Made by a program: the position numbers and the translations under genes
Shown: one piece after another, positions 49,760 to 59,154 of the stretch
Layout of the letters: every line of letters begins with the position of its first letter
Numbering within the stretch: the first letter of the stretch is position 1
The notes under the pieces: model-generated
Told to the model about the DNA's origin: nothing
Databases searched by the model: none
Seen by the model: only the letters and a program-made list of their open reading frames with translations
Source: Micrococcaceae bacterium Sec5.1
GTDB lineage: Bacteria; Actinomycetota; Actinomycetes; Actinomycetales; Micrococcaceae
Assembly: GCA_039636795.1 (NCBI GenBank)
Contig: CP143430.1
Location: 1-64,000, forward strand
DNA: 64,000 nt
Direction: 5' to 3'

Positions 49760-49800
49760 TGCATGATCTTCCCACTTGGTAACTTATCGGCTCCCGCAAT

Positions 49801-49814
49801 TGTTAACGTTCACA
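49801..49814. promoter_or_regulatory. LacI/GalR-type operator candidate
   Basis: TGTTAACGTTCACA differs by one base from the symmetric TGTTAACGTTAACA often used by actinobacterial LacI-family repressors. It lies 41 bp upstream of the alditol oxidase start. No LacI gene is in this stretch. Confidence 0.45.
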
Positions 49815-49874
49815 ACTAATTGCGTCAAGAGGCGTCCAACTGGTTGAAGCAGTCTTAGCTGGAGCCTTGGGACG

Positions 49875-50867
49875 CTAGTCCTTCAGTGGTCGGCGAGCCA
49901 GCCAGGCCGCGACAATCGCGCCGGAGATGTTGTGCCACAGGGAGAAGACGGCAGAGGGCAGCGCAGCCAGCGGACTGAAGTGCGCCGTGGCAAGGGTCGC
50001 GGCCAGACCGGAGTTCTGCATGCCCACTTCGAAGGCCAGGGCGCGGCGGGCCTTGTCATCCAGACGACCGAGCTTCCCAGCCAGGTAGCCCAGGCCCAGC
50101 CCAAAGCCATTGTGGAGGACGACGGCCAGGAACACGATGGCGCCGGCTGCGACGATCTTGCTGGCGCTGCCAGCCACGACGATCGCCACGATCAGTGAAA
50201 TCACGACGGCGGACGCCCACGGAAGTGCCGGAAGCACCTTGGCGACGAGCTTGGACAGGAAGAGTCGAGCGAGCAGGCCTGCGATGACCGGAAGCAACAC
50301 GGTCTTCACGATATCCAGCACCATGGCGCCAGCATCAATGTGCAGGAACGAACCGGCCAGCAGGAGCGTAAGTGCAGGCGTGACGATGGGAGCGATCAAC
50401 GTGGAAACCGAGGCAACAGCGACCGACAAGGCCACGTCACCCTTGGCCAGGAAGGCCATCACGTTGGACGCCGTACCGGACGGTGCGCAGCCCACAAGAA
50501 TCAGGCCGACAGCGAGCTCGGGCGGTAGTTGAAGCAAGACAGCGATCAACCAGCCTGCCCCAGGCATGATCACGTAGTGCGCCACGATGCCGAGTGCCAC
50601 AGCCCACGGCCGTCGCGCCACAGAAGCGAAGTCAGGCGGCGTAAGCGTGAGGCCCATGCAGAACATGATGACGCCCAGCAGATAGGGAACAGCGACGCCC
50701 ATGGGCTTGAACGCTTCCGGAAGGAGGAACCCGAGGACGCCAGCCACCACAACCAGGAGCGGGAAAACCGTCACGGCTATCCGCGCGATCTTGGCCTCTG
50801 CGGCGAGGGCCGCGTTGACGGGCGCAGGGGACGAAGTTTCGGTCTGGGAATTCGTTGCCTCAAGCAT
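49875..50867 (-). CDS. Bile acid:sodium symporter family transporter
   Basis: 330 residues with about nine to ten membrane helices. BASS motifs: VIMFCMGLTLTPPDF and GCAPSGTASNVMAFLAKGD, and EVGMQNSGLAATLA near the C-terminus. Substrate unknown; bacterial members carry organic acids such as pantoate or pyruvate. Confidence 0.9.
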   Translation of the reverse strand: MLEATNSQTETSSPAPVNAALAAEAKIARIAVTVFPLLVVVAGVLGFLLPEAFKPMGVAVPYLLGVIMFCMGLTLTPPDFASVARRPWAVALGIVAHYVIMPGAGWLIAVLLQLPPELAVGLILVGCAPSGTASNVMAFLAKGDVALSVAVASVSTLIAPIVTPALTLLLAGSFLHIDAGAMVLDIVKTVLLPVIAGLLARLFLSKLVAKVLPALPWASAVVISLIVAIVVAGSASKIVAAGAIVFLAVVLHNGFGLGLGYLAGKLGRLDDKARRALAFEVGMQNSGLAATLATAHFSPLAALPSAVFSLWHNISGAIVAAWLARRPLKD

Positions 50868-50952
50868 TTATCCATGCTCACATTGGTCCGCGGGCATGAC
50901 CGAGTTCGTTACTTCGAGTACGGCATATATGTCAGATGACCGTTGTTTCGCA

Positions 50953-51018
50953 CCCAACTAAGTAGCAGTTAAGCCCGTTTTGAGGGCTCATAACGGGCTT
51001 ACCTGCTACTTAGCTGGG
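50953..51018. repeat. Long intergenic palindrome (27-nt arms)
   Basis: Arms 50953-50979 and 50992-51018 pair with two mismatches around a 12-nt loop; each contains CTAAGTAGCAG and AAGCCCGTT. It lies just downstream of the SulP stop. It may end SulP transcription or belong to a dispersed repeat family. Confidence 0.75.
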
Positions 51019-51019
51019 A

Positions 51020-52516
51020 TTAGCCGTTCAGCTTCCCCGCGAGCCGCTCACGCATGTGGATACTGGCTTCGTTGAGCCCGATGAACTCCACCTCACGCCC
51101 GTGGTTGCGGTACTTCTCAGTGACGGAGTCCAGCACAGCAATAGTGGATGCATCCCAAAGGTGCGAGTTATGGAGATCGATGACCACGCGATCTATTCCT
51201 TCCGAGGAATCCTTTGCATAGTCGAACTGTGTGTACAGATCATTTGACGACGCGAAGAAGAGCTCGCCATCCACCGTGTACGTTGCCACCGTCTCACCGT
51301 TGAGCTCCAGTTCGGTCCGCTCTACGGTGGCGAAGTGGGCTACACGCCGCGCAAACAGCACCATCGCGGTCAAAACGCCGACGCCGACACCCACCGCCAG
51401 GTTATGTGTTGCCACAACAGCGGCCACAGTGATCAGCATGACGGCGGTCTCTGACTTGGGTAGCCGCTTCAAGGTGGACGGCCGAACAGAGTGCCAGTTG
51501 AAGGTGATCAGGGAAACGAAGATCATCACGGCAACAAGCGCCGCCATGGGAATCATGCCCACAACGTCCCCAAGGACTACCACCAGGATCAGCAGGAACA
51601 CGCCCGCCAAGAACGTTGAGAGCCGGCTCCGTGCGCCCGATCCCTTGACGTTGATCATGGTCTGTCCGATCACGGCACAGCCACCCAAGCCCCCGAGGAA
51701 TCCTGTGACAATGTTGGCCACCCCCTGACCCCAGGAGACCCGTGTCTTGTTGGACCGCGTGTCCGTGATGTCGTCCACGAGCTTGGCTGTCAGGAGTGAT
51801 TCCAGCAGGCCAACGAGGGCCATGGACAATGCGAAGGGCGCAATGATCTGGAACGTCTCCAGGTTCAGCGGGACATTCGGCAGGAAGAACCCCGGCAGGC
51901 TGTGGGGGAGCTCGCCTTTGTCACTGACCGTGGGAACATCGATATGCCCCAGAACGGTAACCAGGGTAATGACCACGATCGCCACGAGCGGCGCAGGAAT
52001 GGCCGTGGTCAGGCGGGGTAGCCCAAAGACCATGGCGAGTCCCACGGCAACAATTGGATAGACCATCCATGGGACATTGAAGAGCTCGGGCATCTGGGAG
52101 ATGAACACCAAAATTGCCAGTGCGTTCACGAAGCCGATCATCACCGACCGCGGAATGAAGCGCATGAGTCGCGTGACACCGAGGACAGCCAGGATGATCT
52201 GGAAGACACCTGCCAGGATGATCGTGGCGATCAGGTAGTCGAGTCCGTGCTCCTTCATCACGGGAGCGATGACCAATGCCACAGCCCCTGTCGCTGCAGA
52301 GATCATGGCTGGACGACCACCCACGAGAGCAGTCACCACGCCCATGGTGAAGGAAGCGAACAGACCAATCCGGGGATCCACCCCCGCGATCACCGAAAAA
52401 GCAATGGCCTCCGGAATGAGCGCCAGTGCAACTACCAGTCCAGCCAGGGATTCCGTCAGCAGGCGGCGGGGCGAGCGGAAAGTCACCCGCAGTGACATGA
52501 GTTGCTCGGGAGTCAT
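51020..52516 (-). CDS. SulP-family anion transporter with STAS domain
   Basis: 498 residues from ATG 52516 (AAGGACGCC upstream); a longer frame would overlap the upstream gene. SulP membrane domain with ALALIPEAIAFSVIAGV and a C-terminal STAS domain (VVIDLHNSHLWDASTIAVLD). Transports sulfate, bicarbonate or dicarboxylates; which one cannot be told. It follows the RelA/SpoT gene by 7 bp. Confidence 0.9.
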   Translation of the reverse strand: MTPEQLMSLRVTFRSPRRLLTESLAGLVVALALIPEAIAFSVIAGVDPRIGLFASFTMGVVTALVGGRPAMISAATGAVALVIAPVMKEHGLDYLIATIILAGVFQIILAVLGVTRLMRFIPRSVMIGFVNALAILVFISQMPELFNVPWMVYPIVAVGLAMVFGLPRLTTAIPAPLVAIVVITLVTVLGHIDVPTVSDKGELPHSLPGFFLPNVPLNLETFQIIAPFALSMALVGLLESLLTAKLVDDITDTRSNKTRVSWGQGVANIVTGFLGGLGGCAVIGQTMINVKGSGARSRLSTFLAGVFLLILVVVLGDVVGMIPMAALVAVMIFVSLITFNWHSVRPSTLKRLPKSETAVMLITVAAVVATHNLAVGVGVGVLTAMVLFARRVAHFATVERTELELNGETVATYTVDGELFFASSNDLYTQFDYAKDSSEGIDRVVIDLHNSHLWDASTIAVLDSVTEKYRNHGREVEFIGLNEASIHMRERLAGKLNG

Positions 52517-52523
52517 GGCGTCC

Positions 52524-53630
52524 TTACAGTGCAGTCTGGCGGTAACGCTCAATCTGCTTTAGACGCCGCTGGAGGCTGTCGCGCCGCGGGTGCGGGACGA
52601 CGTCGGACGCCTCAGCGGTGAGGTCAATATGTTCGGTTCCGTACTGCCACAGCAGGAGGTCATCCAGGAGGCGGTCGGGGCCCGGGGAGTAGCGGTGATC
52701 CAGGGCTTTGCGGACCTCTGTGATCCGGTTGGCACTCAAGAGCCCCGCGAGTTCCACGGTTTTGGTGAGTCCGTGGGCCGCAAGGAGTTCGGCAGCCCAC
52801 CCCCAGTCGTCATCAACTTTACGGTCAACGTGGGGAAGGAGCGTACGCCAGACGTCCCGAACCCGGTTGGGAGTCAGCGGGGAAGCACCCTCGCCGTGCA
52901 GGTCCCAATAGCTTCTGACCTCTTCGTAGCGCTCGTGGAGGTCAGCGAAGGCGCTCTCCACGGTTTCCAGCATGGCCGCAGTGGCGGTGAACTGGCGATC
53001 GAAATGCGGAGTCCAGGCGCGCGGATCCTCCGCCTTGAAGCGGATATCATGCTCGATCTCGCTCCAGGCGTGCGCAAAAACCGTGCGGATCTGGCACTCG
53101 AAGAAGTAGCTGCCGTTGGCCGGCATGTCCGGGTTGAAGACGTGCTGATACTCCTTGACGGCCTCGTTCTGGATGGTGCGCAGGATGAGGTGCCGGCTGG
53201 AGTATCCGTAAGTACCCGATTCGATGGAACCGATGTCCTTCTCGCGGTCTCCGCGGCAATCGAAGAGCTGGCGCTGGCGCTTGATGATGTTGGCTACGGC
53301 TGCGTTCTCGGCGGGCAGTTTGGTGATGACGCGGATGCCGACCATGTCATTCAAGGTGCGGAAAGGGTCCGGGAATTTGAGGACCCGCGGGCCGCCCGGC
53401 TCCAAAGGATCATCAGTCCGTGAGATTTTTTCGCGGAACGACTCCACTGTCTTGGTTCGTCCGGTGACAAACAGGGGAGTGACCTCGGCGTCGTTGAGCA
53501 TGTCCCTGAGGGTGAGCAGCACATCCCGTGTGACCCGCTTCAGGGCAGGGCGAACGCGCTCATAGAGCGCCACGTTCGCATCCACTGCATCGCGCTGGTC
53601 CTGGTCCAGGCTGTCCCAATTGCTTGCCAT
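52524..53630 (-). CDS. RelA/SpoT-domain (p)ppGpp synthetase-like protein
   Basis: 368 residues. The synthetase domain shows FRTLNDMVGIRVITKL, YGYSSRHLILRT and ECQIRTVFAHAWSEIEHDI. No HD hydrolase, TGS or ACT domain, so it resembles small alarmone synthetases, but it has an added C-terminal 130 residues of unknown role. ATG at 53630. Activity inferred from family. Confidence 0.88.
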   Translation of the reverse strand: MASNWDSLDQDQRDAVDANVALYERVRPALKRVTRDVLLTLRDMLNDAEVTPLFVTGRTKTVESFREKISRTDDPLEPGGPRVLKFPDPFRTLNDMVGIRVITKLPAENAAVANIIKRQRQLFDCRGDREKDIGSIESGTYGYSSRHLILRTIQNEAVKEYQHVFNPDMPANGSYFFECQIRTVFAHAWSEIEHDIRFKAEDPRAWTPHFDRQFTATAAMLETVESAFADLHERYEEVRSYWDLHGEGASPLTPNRVRDVWRTLLPHVDRKVDDDWGWAAELLAAHGLTKTVELAGLLSANRITEVRKALDHRYSPGPDRLLDDLLLWQYGTEHIDLTAEASDVVPHPRRDSLQRRLKQIERYRQTAL

Positions 53631-53739
53631 GCCCCCAGCTTACGGGGCGGGTCCGACACTGGCGCGGGCCACCCGCCGTCGGGGTGCCCTAGCCAAAGTT
53701 GCGGGACGTCACGATAGGCTCGGTACAAAGGAGGGCGCA

Positions 53740-54561
53740 ATGTTGCGGCACAAGTACAGCTACGGCGAACACCCCAGTCAATGGGGCGAACTCTTCATAC
53801 CTGAACCGAACAACGGAAACCATCGCGGCGCGTCAGCCGTCGCGGGTGGCGTCGCGGTTGTGATCCACGGCGGCTACTGGCGCTCGCAGTACGGCGCCGA
53901 GCTCGGCGAGCCCTTGGCCCGGGACCTCGCGGCGCATGGAATAACGGCCTGGAACCTTGAATACCGGCGGGCCGGCAACGGCGGTGGTTGGCCCCATACG
54001 TTCGAAGACATTCTGGCCGGCATTGACCATCTCGCCGAAATCGCCGGACAGCACGAGCTCCACCTTGGCAAGGTAGTCGCTTTGGGGCACTCGGCCGGAG
54101 GTCACTTGGCTGTGTGGGCGGCCGGACGGCAGCGCCTCTCGGCCATCGGAACGCCCGACGCCGACCGCCAACTCGTGCGTGGATCTGAAGATAACGCCGT
54201 GCACCTGACCGGCGTTGTCAGCCAGTCCGGCCTACTGAACCTGGCCGCGGCCGAAAAGCTGAACCTCAGTAACGGTGCCGTCTGCAACCTAATGGGTGGC
54301 GATTCAGCTAGATACCCCAAAAGGCATAAATACGCAGATCCCATGAGTTCACTGCCCATTGATGTTCCAGTTTTCGCCGTCCATGCCACCGACGACGAAG
54401 ACGTTCCAGCCAGCCAGTCCGAGGCCTATGTCGCAGCGGCAACCGCAGCCGGCAGCGCAGCGCAATTGCTGCGTGTCCCCGGGGATCACTTCGATCTCAT
54501 CGATCCAAAGGCCGTGGCCTACAAGAAATGCCGCGAATTGGTACAACGCCTGCTCTCCTGA
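53740..54561 (+). CDS. Alpha/beta hydrolase, arylformamidase-like
   Basis: 273 residues from ATG 53740 with AAGGAGG. Oxyanion motif VIHGGYWRSQYG, nucleophile in GHSAGGHLAVW, Asp in HATDDEDVPASQ, and His in GDHFDLI. The HGGYW plus GHSAGG pattern is typical of kynurenine formamidase-like hydrolases. Substrate unproven. Confidence 0.8.
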   Translation: MLRHKYSYGEHPSQWGELFIPEPNNGNHRGASAVAGGVAVVIHGGYWRSQYGAELGEPLARDLAAHGITAWNLEYRRAGNGGGWPHTFEDILAGIDHLAEIAGQHELHLGKVVALGHSAGGHLAVWAAGRQRLSAIGTPDADRQLVRGSEDNAVHLTGVVSQSGLLNLAAAEKLNLSNGAVCNLMGGDSARYPKRHKYADPMSSLPIDVPVFAVHATDDEDVPASQSEAYVAAATAAGSAAQLLRVPGDHFDLIDPKAVAYKKCRELVQRLLS

Positions 54562-54602
54562 ACCACTGGTAGCGCCCGCCCTTCCTCTGGCAGAGTGGTC
54601 CC

Positions 54603-55544
54603 ATGCTGACTGTGATTGGCGAGGCCTTGGTTGACGTTGTGCAGCGCCCCAGCGGAATCGAGGCGCACGTTGGCGGAAGCCCACTCAACGTCGCCGTTGG
54701 CTTGGCGCGCTTGGATCATCCCGTGCAGTTCATTGGGCGGTTTGGCCAGGACGCGTACGGTGATTCCGTCGCGGCGCATCTCCGGTCCAGTTCCGTGATG
54801 GTCCCTCTTCCGCCCGACGGCAAACCCACCAGCGTAGCCACGGCAGTGATCGACGATGACGGCGCCGCCACCTACACCTTCGATCTCACCTGGGATTTGC
54901 CGGGCCTCGGGGGGCGGTTGCCGCTCATGCTGCAAGGGGCCACTTTGCTGCATACGGGTTCGATAGCCACCGCTTTGGAGCCTGGTGCCGCGGACGTGCT
55001 TGCCGCCGTCGAGCATGCCCACCCGAGCAGCACTATCAGCTTCGATCCCAACTGCCGTCCCAGCATCATTACTGACCGCGAGTACGCACGGAGGCAGGCC
55101 GAACGCTTCGTAGTGCTCTCCGACGTGGTGAAGGCTTCTGACGAAGATCTCGAATGGCTGTATCCGGGAGCTGATCCGCTGGAGTCGGCACGCCGCTGGT
55201 TGTCTCTGGGCGGCACGGAAGGACCTGCATTGGTGGTGGTCACGCGGGGTGCGCGGGGCCCGTGGGGAATCACAGCCATCGGCGAGACCCAGGTCCCCGC
55301 ACCTTCCGTGACGGTGGTGGATACCGTTGGTGCCGGCGATTCGTTCATGGCGGGGCTGCTGTCAGCGATAGTTGATCGCGGGCTTGACGGTGCGCAAAAC
55401 CGCGGAGCACTCCGAGCCATGCCGGCTGAGACCCTTGCCGCCATCATGGACCACGCGACGCGTGCTGCCGCAGTCACGGTGTCACGGGCTGGCGCCAATC
55501 CGCCGACGCGGGCCGAGCTGAACCATAGGGCTGTTGCAAGCTAA
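54603..55544 (+). CDS. PfkB-family carbohydrate kinase
   Basis: 313 residues. N-terminal IGEALVDVV and GGSPLNVAVGLARL; C-terminal PfkB signature DTVGAGDSFMAGLLS with the catalytic Asp. Fructokinase or related sugar kinase; substrate not determined. ATG at 54603, 41 bp after the hydrolase. Confidence 0.88.
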   Translation: MLTVIGEALVDVVQRPSGIEAHVGGSPLNVAVGLARLDHPVQFIGRFGQDAYGDSVAAHLRSSSVMVPLPPDGKPTSVATAVIDDDGAATYTFDLTWDLPGLGGRLPLMLQGATLLHTGSIATALEPGAADVLAAVEHAHPSSTISFDPNCRPSIITDREYARRQAERFVVLSDVVKASDEDLEWLYPGADPLESARRWLSLGGTEGPALVVVTRGARGPWGITAIGETQVPAPSVTVVDTVGAGDSFMAGLLSAIVDRGLDGAQNRGALRAMPAETLAAIMDHATRAAAVTVSRAGANPPTRAELNHRAVAS

Positions 55545-55583
55545 AACTGTTGCCGGCGAAGTCCGGCCAAGAGGAGGTGCGCC

Positions 55584-56111
55584 ATGAAAGACCACGATCC
55601 TTATACTGGGACGCCCGCGCCGGAATTACAGGTTGCGAGCGAGTCATTCAGCGGCGGCGATACTCTCGGTCCCGATCAACGGAGCGGGATTCTGGGTGCG
55701 GGCGGCCAAGACATTTCTCCTCAGCTGAGCTGGAGCGGAGCTCCGGAAGGAACAAGGAGTTTCGCGGTCACTATGTGGGACCCGGATGCTCCCGGTCCCG
55801 GGGGCTACTGGCATTGGGCGGTACTTAATATTCCTCCTGAAGTATCAAGCCTTCCGGCCGGCGCGGGTGGCCCAAACGGTCACGCGTTGCCCGCCGGCGC
55901 GTTCCAGTTAAAGAACGACGGCGGCCGCACCGGCTACCTTGGGGCGGCCCCGCCCAGAGGGCATGGACCGCATCGGTACATAGTGGCCGTACATGCGCTG
56001 GACGTGGAGGACCTGGGCATCGAAAAGGATTCCGAAGCACGCATACTTGCTTCAGCCCTTCCTTCGCACACCTTGGCGCGCGGAACCATCACGGGTATGT
56101 TCGAGCGTTAG
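55584..56111 (+). CDS. YbhB/YbcL (PEBP) family protein
   Basis: 175 residues of the phosphatidylethanolamine-binding/Raf-kinase-inhibitor-like fold: SWSGAPEGTRSFAVTMWDPD, GYWHWAVLNIP, PPRGHGPHRYIVAVHALD. ATG at 55584 with AAGAGGAGG. Function in bacteria unclear. Confidence 0.9.
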   Translation: MKDHDPYTGTPAPELQVASESFSGGDTLGPDQRSGILGAGGQDISPQLSWSGAPEGTRSFAVTMWDPDAPGPGGYWHWAVLNIPPEVSSLPAGAGGPNGHALPAGAFQLKNDGGRTGYLGAAPPRGHGPHRYIVAVHALDVEDLGIEKDSEARILASALPSHTLARGTITGMFER

Positions 56112-56149
56112 TGGCGGCCTTTGGGTTCTCAACAGCCACGTAGACTGAC

Positions 56150-56962
56150 ATGATGCGGCTCGTAGCAAGTGATATTGACGGCACCATTCTCGGTCATGAC
56201 GGCAAGATCAGTGATCGGACCGTCAAGGCCTTCAAAGCATGCCGGGATGCCGGGGTGGAGCTTGTGTTCGTCACGGGCCGCCCGCCGCGGTGGTTGTACC
56301 CGCTCCAGGAGCAGCTCGGCCACAGCGGAATCGTGATCTGTTCCAACGGCGCAGTGGTGTGGGATCTCGAAACGGAGAAGCCCATTTCTTCTTGCACCTT
56401 GGATATCAAATCCATTTTCGAAGCGCGCCGAATCATCAAGTCCCTGCGGCCGGATGCGTTGTTCGCAGTGGAAACTCTGACTGGTTTCCAACTGGAGCCG
56501 GGCTTTCTCGAGAATGAAACCAGTGAGCTCCTCGCGGAGTTCACTCCCGCACCGCTGGATCAGACGCTAACGGCGGATGACGCCGTCGTGAAGTTCCTGG
56601 CGATAACCCGTAAGGGCACCCCGGACGAATTCCTTGCCGAAGTTCAGCCCGCTGTTGCCCATCTGGTCAGCACCACGCACTCGGCGCCGCGCACGGCGAT
56701 GCTTGAGATGTCCGTGCCCGGCATCAACAAGGCCGTCACCCTCGCCAAGTACGCCGAGTCGCTGGGTATCGAGGCCGCCGACGTTGTGGCATTCGGGGAT
56801 ATGCCCAACGACATCGAGATGCTCCGCTGGGCCGGCCACGGCTACGCCATGGCAAGCGGCCACCCGGAAGCCATCCTCGCTGCGGGGCAGCAGGCACCGC
56901 ACTTCGACGACGACGGCGTGGCCCAGATCCTCGAGGCGAAATTGACGGAGCAAACGGTCTAA
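56150..56962 (+). CDS. Cof-type HAD hydrolase
   Basis: 270 residues. HAD motif I SDIDGTILG, motif II FVTGRPP, and C-terminal motif GDMPNDIEML with GYAMASGHPEA. Probably dephosphorylates sugar phosphates or a flavin/cofactor phosphate. Its stop overlaps the opposing methyltransferase-like gene by 4 bp. Confidence 0.9.
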   Translation: MMRLVASDIDGTILGHDGKISDRTVKAFKACRDAGVELVFVTGRPPRWLYPLQEQLGHSGIVICSNGAVVWDLETEKPISSCTLDIKSIFEARRIIKSLRPDALFAVETLTGFQLEPGFLENETSELLAEFTPAPLDQTLTADDAVVKFLAITRKGTPDEFLAEVQPAVAHLVSTTHSAPRTAMLEMSVPGINKAVTLAKYAESLGIEAADVVAFGDMPNDIEMLRWAGHGYAMASGHPEAILAAGQQAPHFDDDGVAQILEAKLTEQTV

Positions 56963-57883
56963 CCCCGTCCCACACGGGGGATCCAGCAGCTCACCGACTC
57001 TCGGTAGCTGATGAATTCTGCACCAAAACGCTCTTCGAGATCGGCTTCCTCCAGCGGCCGCACGGCATAGTTCCACAGCAGTGAGCCGAGAACCGCGTAG
57101 GCAACAACAAGCCAAGACCCGAGAATGAGGCCGACCGCGGCACCTTGGGTAATGCCCGCAACAGCCATGGGGTTACGAATCCAGCGGTACGGTCCCGGCG
57201 ATGACCAAGCGGTTCGGCATGGCTGAGGGCAAGGGCGTGCCAGCTCCGAGCCAGGACATCGTCACGGCGGAGGCGACGCCCAGCGCGCTTGCGAGCATCA
57301 GAAGCAGCGCTCCGGCCGGGGCTGCCATTGGCGGAAATGGCAGGGACACTTCCCATCGCTGTTCGAGGAACGTCAGGGCCGAGGGGATCACATCCAGGAA
57401 GAATCCCCAGAAGAGGATCATTTGGCCGATCGTTGCTCCCACGTTTGTTGTCGTACGACGGCCAGCGGCTGAACGGAAAGCGAAGGGCCCTTGGATGATC
57501 CAAGCCGTGGGAATCCCGCCCAGGACGACGATGCTGAGGGCGGCCAGGGAACAAACGGCGGCGGCAATCATCATCAAAACGCCCAAACCTGCTTCAGTTG
57601 TCACCGTGGCGTAGACCCCGAGGGCGGCCGCTACAATTCCTGTCCAAGCAGTGGCGACAATGGCGGCGGCCCTCACGCCCATTGCTCCAAGGGCGGAGGC
57701 AATGACGAAAAGGGGAATGTCAAAGGCAGCAACGGCGACGGGCTCAAGGCTACCTAGTGTGGCTTCCCGCACCAAGGGCGACAGGAAGACGGCGATCCAC
57801 CACGAAAGACCGGCGGCTGCCTGCACCGCAAAATAGGCTCGGCACAGCGACTGCAAGCTCGATCTTGTACCTTGAAGTTTCAC
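56959..57883 (-). pseudogene. Frameshifted isoprenylcysteine methyltransferase-like membrane protein
   Basis: From GTG 57883 (overlapping the upstream SDR stop) about six hydrophobic segments run to RLVIAGTVPLDS and a stop near 57173. If one base is removed at about 57191-57196 (GGTCCC on the plus strand), the frame continues as GPYRWIRNPMAVAGI, the hallmark of the ICMT/PEMT family, and ends at 56959 (LEERFGAEFISYRESVSCW). So a single-base insertion splits a roughly 307-residue gene. It could be a real mutation or a sequencing error. Confidence 0.8.
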
Positions 57884-58740
57884 GGATGACGGACGCCGCT
57901 ACCTGCCAGCACTGCTCGGTAGCCCTCCACGTATGAGGAGAAGGCGAACTCGAAGCCAGTCCCGCGCAGCCTTTGGTTGGAGCAGCGTTTGTCGCCAGGG
58001 CCGGCGGGGGCGTCTTCCAACGCCGTCGGTGGTTCAGGGCTACCCATTTCCAAGGCAAGAAACCGCATGACGTCACCCATCTCGGCCGCATGGTCGTCTA
58101 CACCTACGTAGACCGGATCCGGGTCCTGATCCATGGTGGTGAGGTGGACGATCATGGCCGCGGCGTCGTCCCTGTGCACACGGTTGGTGTGCCGGGGGCG
58201 TGCTGGAATCACGGCTTGCCCTGACCGGACTTGGTCGATCAGTCGGGTTCGCCCCGGACCGTAAATGCCGCCGAGCCGCAGGATGATGGGTTGGGTTCTG
58301 GTACCCCGGGTGCGGGCAAGGAACAGATGTTCAGCCTCCACCAGCACTTTGCCGCTGAAACGCGTGGGCTCGGTGGGTGTGGTTTCGTCCACCGCCCCTC
58401 CGTCGGAGTCCATATATACGGCTGTGGAGGAGACGAATAGCATGCGGGCCGGTTCGACAGAATCGCGTTCCAAGGCGTCCAGAACATTTTGCAAGCCTTT
58501 TATATACGCTGTCCGGTATGCCTCCTCGGTGGAGGAATCGGCGGCTACAGCGACCACAACAATGTTCACATCTCCTGGGACGACTGGGACTTCACGTGAG
58601 AGGTCCGCGCGCATGCCCCGAATCCCCGCGGGGAGCTTTTCCGGAGAACGGCGGAGACCGATCACCTCATGGCCCAGCGCTGCGAAACGCAGTCCGGCTT
58701 CGGTTCCAAGGTCGCCGCACCCGGCAATCAACACAGTCAT
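57880..58740 (-). CDS. NAD(P)-binding SDR/epimerase-like protein
   Basis: 286 residues, extended SDR type. N-terminal IAGCGDLGTEAGLRFA dinucleotide site; SSTAVYMD and LRLGGIYGPGR replace the usual YxxxK region. Function not assignable; similar proteins are called NAD-dependent epimerases. Its TGA overlaps the next GTG. Confidence 0.82.
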   Translation of the reverse strand: MTVLIAGCGDLGTEAGLRFAALGHEVIGLRRSPEKLPAGIRGMRADLSREVPVVPGDVNIVVVAVAADSSTEEAYRTAYIKGLQNVLDALERDSVEPARMLFVSSTAVYMDSDGGAVDETTPTEPTRFSGKVLVEAEHLFLARTRGTRTQPIILRLGGIYGPGRTRLIDQVRSGQAVIPARPRHTNRVHRDDAAAMIVHLTTMDQDPDPVYVGVDDHAAEMGDVMRFLALEMGSPEPPTALEDAPAGPGDKRCSNQRLRGTGFEFAFSSYVEGYRAVLAGSGVRHP

Positions 58741-58871
58741 GCAACTAGTTTGGCAGCCGTGACGTGCGCAAAGCTGTCACCAACTTCCCAGTCTCCATAC
58801 AACCCGCGTTCAACTTGCGCCCGTAGGCTTTCAGCCACAGACCCGTTTAGCTTGTTGGATGTAGGGGAATC

Positions 58872-59141
58872 ATGGCCAAGCGCAGGATCAACGACTTCAA
58901 CACCGCTCCGTTGCGGCGGATCGAACCGGATCACCACTGGAGGTCGCTTCGCGAGGGGGACCGCGTGAGTGTGGCACTAACTCCGGGGTACGAATCGGCT
59001 GGCATAGTGGACGCCGTTACCGGTGATGCAACGGCAGTTTGGGTGGAGCTCGACGGCGGTCGCGGACGCACGCTCGTGCACATCAGCGATGACGTGGCGG
59101 TGGTCCCCCTGGAGAAGGCGATGGTCACAGAGGAGTCGTAG
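58872..59141 (+). CDS. Conserved small protein, unknown function
   Basis: 89 residues from ATG 58872 (AGGGGAATC upstream). Basic N-terminus MAKRRINDFNTAPLRRIE and a beta-rich body (LREGDRVSVALTPGYESAG, VWVELDGGRGRTLVHI) resembling small SH3/KOW-like barrels. No known domain assigned. Confidence 0.65.
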   Translation: MAKRRINDFNTAPLRRIEPDHHWRSLREGDRVSVALTPGYESAGIVDAVTGDATAVWVELDGGRGRTLVHISDDVAVVPLEKAMVTEES

Positions 59142-59154
59142 GCGCCTATGCGCC

